Assembly (NCBI RefSeq): GCF_002414005.1
Contig: NZ_DHYG01000054.1
Coordinates: forward strand, 1 to 9,988
From: Psychrobacter sp. UBA5136
GTDB taxonomy: Bacteria > Pseudomonadota > Gammaproteobacteria > Pseudomonadales > Moraxellaceae
Direction: 5' to 3'
DNA: 9,988 nucleotides
The notes under the pieces were generated by a model that was given only the letters and a program-made list of their open reading frames with translations, was not told the origin of the DNA and did not search any database. Both the position numbers and the translations under genes were made by a program. Each line of letters opens with the position of its first letter. The first letter of the stretch is position 1. This document shows positions 6,441-9,988 of the stretch, in pieces.

Positions 6441-7118
6441 GTGAAAATTCTACCCGCTTTTTCATTTAAGACCGCAATGTCTGCTGGTCTAGCGCTGACT
6501 CTACTAGGGACGGTGGCTGGTTGTGCTGTGGTTGGGCCGGGCTACGAAGACTACCCGATATATAGTGGCAACGGTGGTTATGACAATGCGGACTACAATC
6601 GCGTCAGCCGAACCCTGCGCAATGACTTACGCCGTAAAGGCTATCAAGTCATGGACATCCGCTCTGATAACTATCGGGGCAAGCGCGCAATTACTGCCAT
6701 TGCCAAAAAGAGCAATCAGGTTTATGAGCTTAGATATACCTACCCTGATCTAAGGCTTATCAGCTCAAACAAACGTGCATATTCTAATATCTGGCAAGAT
6801 GACAGATACGATAAAAACCGTTACGACAAAGACGACTATAGAAGAGACAAATACTACAATAATGGCAGATATAAGCATAATAAACGCTATAAAAACGATG
6901 ATATCGAAGACAACATCAAACGAGATTCGCGTTATCCAGCCATTAAACAACGGGCGATTAATAAAGTAAGAGCGATGGGTTACCGCGTGGAAGATATCGA
7001 ACTCGATGAAAAGAACGGACGCGGGGTGTTTGAGATTGAGGCTAAGCGCGGTTCGCAAGAGTATGAAATATTACTTGGCTATCCAAACTTAAATGTGATT
7101 AAGGTTGAAAAAGACTGA
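6441..7118 (+). CDS. Lipoprotein with two PepSY-like domains
   Basis: A 225-residue probable lipoprotein of unknown function. A type II signal peptide runs to the lipobox VAGC with the modified Cys28; Ala at +2 predicts outer-membrane sorting. Two similar alpha/beta modules follow. The first (about 53-110) has RRKGYQVMDI (64-73), then VYELRYTYPDLRLI (94-107). The second (about 164-225) has VRAMGYRVEDIELDE (176-190), FEIEAKRGSQEYEI (197-210) and GYPNLNVIKVEKD (213-225). The pattern resembles PepSY/YpeB-type domains, which bind or inhibit secreted peptidases in some families; that role is not shown here. Between them lies a linker (about 112-156) rich in Tyr, Asp, Lys, Arg and Asn. The GTG start is set by AAAGGAG eight nucleotides upstream. 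The second lipoprotein gene follows 52 nt later, and the third lies beyond a terminator. Confidence 0.85.
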   Translation: MKILPAFSFKTAMSAGLALTLLGTVAGCAVVGPGYEDYPIYSGNGGYDNADYNRVSRTLRNDLRRKGYQVMDIRSDNYRGKRAITAIAKKSNQVYELRYTYPDLRLISSNKRAYSNIWQDDRYDKNRYDKDDYRRDKYYNNGRYKHNKRYKNDDIEDNIKRDSRYPAIKQRAINKVRAMGYRVEDIELDEKNGRGVFEIEAKRGSQEYEILLGYPNLNVIKVEKD

Positions 7119-7154
7119 TCCTTAAAATGTGAATCGTTAAAGTGCTCATAAGAC

Positions 7155-7161
7155 GATGGGA
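7155..7161 (+). promoter_or_regulatory. Ribosome binding site deciding the second lipoprotein start
   Basis: GATGGGA lies 9 nt before the ATG at 7171. The earlier in-frame ATG at 7156 falls inside this site and has no purine-rich motif at the right distance in front of it. This favours 7171 as the start. Confidence 0.45.
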
Positions 7162-7170
7162 AAATCTGTT

Positions 7171-7518
7171 ATGAAAATGTTGACCTTTTCCGCCTTAAAA
7201 GCTGTGTTTGCAGCTGGGGTGGTGGCTACGTTAATCAGCGCTACCGTGGGTTGTACCACTGTGACGCCAAGATATGAGGGTCACAAAGTCTATCATCCAA
7301 ACGCTCACCACCGAGGTAACGGCAAGTACAATAATGGTCGATATAAGCATGGCCGCTATAATCATAGCAACTATAAAACCAATAATGGCCGCCACCATAA
7401 TAAAAAAGGTCATCATAAAAGCAATAACGGTCACTATAAGTACAAAAAACATCATAAAAGTAATAACGGCCGTTACCACAATAATGGCCACTATCAAAAC
7501 AACCATTCCCGCTATTAA
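7171..7518 (+). CDS. Small lipoprotein with His/Asn/Tyr-rich tail
   Basis: From ATG 7171 this is 115 residues. The predicted lipidated Cys is then residue 28, exactly as in the preceding lipoprotein, and the signal peptides look related (MKMLTFSALKA against MKILPAFSFKTA). The in-frame ATG at 7156 would add five residues. The lipobox TVGC is less canonical at -3. After CTTVTPRYEGHKVYH the remainder is a low-complexity tail built from His, Asn, Gly, Lys, Arg and Tyr, with about 16 His and 17 Asn in 80 residues and recurring NNGRY/NNGHY/HHKSNNG units. It lacks the PepSY-like modules, and its repeat (NNGRYKH) also occurs in the linker of the preceding protein, so it is probably a paralogue reduced to linker. 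A His-rich surface tail could bind metal ions; this is inference. A terminator follows. Confidence 0.75.
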   Translation: MKMLTFSALKAVFAAGVVATLISATVGCTTVTPRYEGHKVYHPNAHHRGNGKYNNGRYKHGRYNHSNYKTNNGRHHNKKGHHKSNNGHYKYKKHHKSNNGRYHNNGHYQNNHSRY

Positions 7519-7564
7519 TAAACTTACTGTTAAGCTTTTGGCATCGTTGACTACTTGGTGCCTT

Positions 7565-7605
7565 TGGTCAAATAAGCCAGCCCTTGGTTTATTTGACCAT
7601 TTTTT
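7565..7605 (+). terminator. Terminator after the second lipoprotein gene
   Basis: TGGTCAAATAA (7565-7575) pairs perfectly with TTATTTGACCA (7589-7599) over 11 bp; the 13-nt loop can form a further CCA/TGG pairing. Six T follow (7600-7605). It begins 46 nt after the stop codon and separates the first two lipoprotein genes from the third. Confidence 0.9.
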
Positions 7606-7615
7606 ATAACCTAAA

Positions 7616-7699
7616 TTTTTATAGTACGATTTTGTATAGCACGACTTTTTATAGCGCAGTTTTTTAGCGCAGTTTTTTAGCACAGTTAACAGCGCATTT
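7616..7699 (+). repeat. Degenerate 15/13-bp tandem repeat
   Basis: Units are TTTTTATAGTACGAT (7616-7630), TTTGTATAGCACGAC (7631-7645), TTTTTATAGCGCAGT (7646-7660), then shortened to TTTTTAGCGCAGT (7661-7673) and TTTTTAGCACAGT (7674-7686), with a degenerate sixth copy TAACAGCGCATTT (7687-7699). The loss of AT in later units changes the period from 15 to 13. The array fills the space between the terminator and the third lipoprotein gene and supplies several TATAG-type -10-like sequences. Confidence 0.7.
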
Positions 7700-7721
7700 A
7701 ACATCATTATAAGAGGATATA

Positions 7722-8093
7722 ATGAAAAACAATTTTTTATTAAAAACCAGCGTCACCACTGGTATGATTGCAGCGTTATTGACGATAACGACAGGCTGCG
7801 TCACCGCACCTGGCTATAACGCCTACGGTGATCTTTACGAAGATATTTACAAAGACAGCAAGATCTATAAAAAACACAAAAAGACCATTAAATCTATTGA
7901 TAAAGAGCTTTATCAGCCTGCTATCGAGCAACGAGCCGCCAATAAAGTCAGCAATATGGGCTACCGCGTCAAAGACGTCAAATATAAGAAAGGCGACAGT
8001 AAAATCAAAGTAAAGGCCAAACGCGGCGGTGAAGACTATAAAATCGAGCTTGCTTATCCAAGCTATCATGTGATTAAAATAAAAGAAGACTGA
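7722..8093 (+). CDS. Lipoprotein with one PepSY-like domain
   Basis: A 123-residue, lysine-rich probable lipoprotein. The signal peptide ends in the lipobox TTGC with Cys26 and Val at +2. A short Tyr/Asp/Lys segment (about 32-62) leads to one alpha/beta module (64-123) that aligns closely with the second module of the first lipoprotein: PAIEQRAANKV (66-76), MGYRVKDVKYKKGDSK (79-94), KAKRGGEDYKIEL (98-110) and AYPSYHVIKIKED (111-123). The function is unknown. The ribosome site AGAGGA (7712-7717) is only 4 nt from the ATG. TTAACA (7686-7691) and TATAAG (7708-7713), spaced by 16 nt, look like a promoter but would start transcription almost at the ATG and omit the ribosome site, so they are doubtful. 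Stop codons of this gene and the converging gene are only 9 nt apart. Confidence 0.85.
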   Translation: MKNNFLLKTSVTTGMIAALLTITTGCVTAPGYNAYGDLYEDIYKDSKIYKKHKKTIKSIDKELYQPAIEQRAANKVSNMGYRVKDVKYKKGDSKIKVKAKRGGEDYKIELAYPSYHVIKIKED

Positions 8094-8102
8094 TAGCTAA
8101 GA

Positions 8103-8414
8103 TTAAAAATCTAACACTTCAATCACATCATAGGCAGGCGTTTCATAAGGATGCGCCTGCTTTAGTGCCTCAACAACTGGCTTAATATGAGCGGCAGCCA
8201 CCACCATCTCAACCCGCCATTCATCAACGGTTGCAAGTTTATCCTGCGCGCCAATATGGGGATTACTGCCAGCCAGCGGCATAAACTGCCCAGTCCCTTT
8301 TACCTGCCAACAGCACTGCTCATAATCGCCAATCTTTCCAGCGCCCGCCGCAAATAAAGCAGACTTTACTTGCTCTAGCGCTTCATCTGGAATAAAAACG
8401 GTCAGTTTATACAT
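8103..8414 (-). CDS. Small NIF3/YqfO-like domain protein
   Basis: A 103-residue stand-alone protein related to the YqfO-type insert domain of NIF3 family proteins (COG3323), whose fold is CutA/PII-like. Signatures are GAGKIGDYEQC (24-34), TGQF (41-44), a P-x-G segment with NPHIGAQDKL (51-60) and the C-terminal HPYETPAYDV (88-97). It has no signal peptide or membrane segment, so it should be cytosolic, and it lacks the metal-binding lobes of full NIF3 proteins. The molecular role is unknown. The ATG has a very good AAAGGAG site (8421-8427 on the minus strand) 6 nt upstream. It lies 51 nt downstream of the glycosylase gene on the same strand and could be cotranscribed. The only feature between its stop and the converging lipoprotein gene is the tiny dyad AGATT-AAA-AATCT at 8100-8112. 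Confidence 0.82.
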   Translation of the reverse strand: MYKLTVFIPDEALEQVKSALFAAGAGKIGDYEQCCWQVKGTGQFMPLAGSNPHIGAQDKLATVDEWRVEMVVAAAHIKPVVEALKQAHPYETPAYDVIEVLDF

Positions 8415-8465
8415 CAGTTACTCCTTTAACCAAACATGAAAACATGCAGAGCCATTATAAATTTA

Positions 8466-9113
8466 CTACTTTTTGGATAATGAAGGATGGTCGGTCCAAA
8501 TATATCGTAATAACCAATCTTTTGCTTCCCCCGCATAATCAATGCCAATCCGTGGCCGCAGCGACACGGGTGGCTGACAACCATCGTCTTCAACCCAAAG
8601 CCCTGAGGCAGGCGAGATAGGTTTACCGTATAAGGTACGGTCTATGTGCAGGCGCTTAGTCAGCTTGCCAGGGCCAGCAAACTGGCTGGGATGCGTCAGT
8701 TGCTTATCTACGCTAAGCAATTGCTCGTCAATCAAGCGGGCGCTATCTTCTGTTAAAAACCCCGCCCGTATCAATACCGCTTCTGGCGACTCCGCCGACC
8801 CGCTGACTAAATTGAGCATATGATGGATGCCATAAATAAGATAAACGTAAATGACACCGCCTTGGCTATACATAATCTCAGTACGCGACGTGCGCGTGCC
8901 AGCATGGGCATGACAAGCGGCATCACCTTCGCCAATGTAAGCTTCAGTCTCTGAGATACGCATACGCAATATTTTTTGCGCCCCATCGCTATCGGTTACC
9001 TGCCTGCATAACACTTTGCCAATCAAATCAGCCGCCACCACGCAGGTTGGACGGGTAAACCATGTAGGTTCTAAAATGGTGGACTGCGTGTCAGGTAATA
9101 CGGACTTTAACAT
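8466..9113 (-). CDS. 3-methyladenine DNA glycosylase, AAG family
   Basis: A 215-residue AAG/MPG-type (PF02245) base-excision glycosylase, which removes alkylated and deaminated purines such as 3-methyladenine and hypoxanthine. Compared with human AAG, counted from a TTG codon three bases upstream (9114-9116), the catalytic Glu125 equivalent is E58 in ETEAY (56-60), Tyr127 is Y60, His136 is H69 in AACHAHAG, Tyr159 is Y92 in YVYLIYG (90-96) and Asn169 is N102 in MLNLV. All are conserved. FAGPGKLTKRLHID (146-159) is a further family block. Length fits the bacterial family. The ATG at 9113 is preferred to the adjacent TTG because AAAGG (9123-9127) then lies 9 nt upstream. The NIF3-like gene follows 51 nt downstream. 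It belongs to alkylation repair; no other repair gene is next to it. Confidence 0.94.
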   Translation of the reverse strand: MLKSVLPDTQSTILEPTWFTRPTCVVAADLIGKVLCRQVTDSDGAQKILRMRISETEAYIGEGDAACHAHAGTRTSRTEIMYSQGGVIYVYLIYGIHHMLNLVSGSAESPEAVLIRAGFLTEDSARLIDEQLLSVDKQLTHPSQFAGPGKLTKRLHIDRTLYGKPISPASGLWVEDDGCQPPVSLRPRIGIDYAGEAKDWLLRYIWTDHPSLSKK

Positions 9114-9122
9114 CAATGATGA

Positions 9123-9127
9123 CCTTT
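9123..9127 (-). promoter_or_regulatory. Ribosome binding site of the glycosylase gene
   Basis: AAAGG on the minus strand lies 9 nt before ATG 9113 and 6 nt before the preceding in-frame TTG. Either spacing could work, but ATG is far commoner as a start and is therefore preferred. Confidence 0.4.
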
Positions 9128-9150
9128 TTTCTTATTTTCTTATAACAACG

Positions 9151-9165
9151 TTTGGACATTTGGAC
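9151..9165 (+). repeat. Short direct repeat TTTGGAC
   Basis: TTTGGAC occurs at 9151-9157 and 9159-9165 with an 8-bp period in the divergent spacer (9114-9363) between the glycosylase gene and the hydrophilic protein gene. The same spacer holds CTATACA (9251-9257), similar to an RpoS-type -10, but about 100 nt before the plus-strand gene and with a poor -35. No promoter is assigned. Confidence 0.25.
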
Positions 9166-9363
9166 GTTTGTATATTAACGGTATAAATTTAACATAAAAG
9201 TCGGCTCAATGATGTCAAGCGATAGACCTTATTACCTATTGCAACTGATGCTATACAGACAATTAACTTAGTCTAATAGTAAGCTTAAAACTCGCTATTC
9301 AAGTTTGAATTTAAAAAGCTAAAAACATCCAACACTAAAAAATACAATCAAAAGGATAAGACG

Positions 9364-9966
9364 ATGAATAACTCAAATACGAACAATAATAAGCCGCACG
9401 ATAACAGTGAACACAATGATAGTGAAAAAGATACCAGCCAGAATACAACGGTGAAAAATAACATTGCTAATCACGATTCTGACGCTAAACAACAAAAAAT
9501 TGCTATGAACTCCAATAGCAACAATAATCAACATAATAGCCAGTCAGACAGCAAAGACAGCAAAGACAGCAAAGACAGCAAAGACAGCAAAGACAGCAAA
9601 GACAGCAAAGACAGCAAAGACAGCAAAGATGGTATGTCGTCTAATAATGACAGTAAAGATGATAAGTCATCTGATAAAGACAACAAAAACGACAAATCGT
9701 CTGATAAAGACAACAAGAATGACAAATCTTTGAATAATGACAATAAGGATAATAAATCATCCGATAAAGACAACAATAAAAACTCTGACAAAGAAGATAA
9801 AGACAGTAAAAATGATGACTCTAAATATGGCGACGACAAAGAGTCTTCTTTAAAAGAGACTGCAGCAATTAAAGCTAAAGAAATGGCAGGTACCTTAGCG
9901 GATAAGGCGGCAGATGCGATGGAGACTGCGGCTAAGAAAATTAAAGAAGCACGCAAAGATAAATAA
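9364..9966 (+). CDS. Highly hydrophilic repeat protein with LEA-like C-terminus
   Basis: A 200-residue protein composed mainly of Asp, Lys, Ser and Asn, with no Cys or Trp, no signal peptide and no hydrophobic segment, so probably cytosolic and disordered. The order is an Asn/Ser-rich start (1-61), nine DSK repeats (62-88), four 10-residue repeats of the DKSSDKDNKN type (100-139), an acidic/lysine stretch (140-161), and an Ala/Lys/Glu-rich amphipathic C-terminus. The last part contains three consecutive 11-residue segments each beginning with Thr (T166, T177, T188), e.g. TAAIKAKEMAG, which recalls the 11-mers of group 3 LEA proteins. No homologue is recognised with certainty. AAAAGGA (9350-9356) is 7 nt before the ATG. 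Mixed charge, disorder and the LEA-like end suggest a desiccation, freezing or osmotic protectant; this is inference. It is too glycine-poor for a classical hydrophilin. Confidence 0.75.
   Translation: MNNSNTNNNKPHDNSEHNDSEKDTSQNTTVKNNIANHDSDAKQQKIAMNSNSNNNQHNSQSDSKDSKDSKDSKDSKDSKDSKDSKDSKDGMSSNNDSKDDKSSDKDNKNDKSSDKDNKNDKSLNNDNKDNKSSDKDNNKNSDKEDKDSKNDDSKYGDDKESSLKETAAIKAKEMAGTLADKAADAMETAAKKIKEARKDK
9547..9627 (+). repeat. Nine perfect copies of a 9-bp repeat
   Basis: GACAGCAAA is repeated nine times without a single mismatch, encoding nine DSK units (residues 62-88). Such an array can gain or lose copies by replication slippage. Because the unit is three codons, length changes keep the frame, so it would vary protein length and not switch the gene off. 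Confidence 0.97.
9661..9780 (+). repeat. Four imperfect 30-bp repeats
   Basis: Codons 100-139 form four units of ten residues: DKSSDKDNKN twice, then DKSLNNDNKD and NKSSDKDNNK. The nucleotide copies differ at several positions, mostly at third codon bases, so this array is older than the adjacent perfect 9-bp array. Confidence 0.8.
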
Positions 9967-9988
9967 TATATAGTGAGTGAAAAGTAAT

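Noticed and set aside
7231..7707. Long minus-strand ORF antisense to the second lipoprotein gene
   Set aside because: It mirrors the repetitive His/Asn codons of the real gene, giving an artificial Ile/Val/Ala-rich product, and crosses the terminator.
7686..7713. Promoter TTAACA-16-TATAAG for the third lipoprotein gene
   Set aside because: The start of transcription would fall at the ATG and exclude the ribosome site; kept only as a remark.
9547..9627. CRISPR-like array
   Set aside because: The units are 9 bp, contiguous and without spacers; they are an in-frame coding repeat.
9528..9956. Minus-strand Leu/Ser-rich ORF antisense to the hydrophilic protein
   Set aside because: It is the complement of the DSK repeat tract. 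The plus frame has a good ribosome site and a sensible composition.

Overview
The window looks like chromosome from a Moraxellaceae-type gammaproteobacterium, most plausibly Psychrobacter. This is inferred from moderate-to-low GC coding sequence, AT-rich spacers, and the mix of housekeeping proteins (HemL, YjdM/PhnA-like, YgfZ, DadA, CsbD/YjbJ, Aag-type glycosylase) alongside genus-style low-complexity lipoproteins. No database search was possible. No rRNA, tRNA, CRISPR array, insertion sequence or phage gene is visible.

Left part (1-4900): a plus-strand DUF962/Mpo1-like membrane protein gene converges on a minus-strand pair, yjdM then hemL, and the two sides share a bidirectional terminator. 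Divergent from yjdM, a plus-strand pair, ygfZ and dadA, ends at a strong hairpin terminator. These are conserved metabolic genes: lipid alpha-oxidation-like chemistry, 5-aminolevulinate synthesis, iron-sulfur protein maintenance and D-amino acid oxidation.

Middle part (4900-6440): mostly non-coding and rich in dyads. It holds the small stress gene csbD, two successive hairpins sharing the same core (AAACCGCA/TGCGGTTT), two overlapping mutually exclusive stems, and a cluster of GTAAGC/GCTTAC motifs that includes a perfect 18-bp palindrome. This nearly 1-kb gene-free stretch may contain a small RNA or a large regulatory region.

Lipoprotein cluster (6441-8093): three consecutive plus-strand lipoprotein genes that look like rearrangements of the same modules. 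The first has two PepSY-like domains around a Tyr/Asp/Lys/Arg/Asn-rich linker, the second is only a His/Asn/Tyr-rich tail, and the third has a single PepSY-like domain. A terminator and a degenerate 15/13-bp tandem repeat separate the second and third. This is the best candidate in the window for an undescribed system. Its function cannot be read from the sequence.

Right part (8103-9966): a minus-strand pair, a 3-methyladenine DNA glycosylase followed by a small NIF3/YqfO-like protein, then a plus-strand gene for a 200-residue extremely hydrophilic protein. That protein has nine perfect DSK repeats, four 10-residue repeats and a C-terminus of three 11-residue segments each beginning with Thr, reminiscent of group 3 LEA proteins. 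Together with CsbD it gives the window a stress-tolerance flavour, but this link is inference only.
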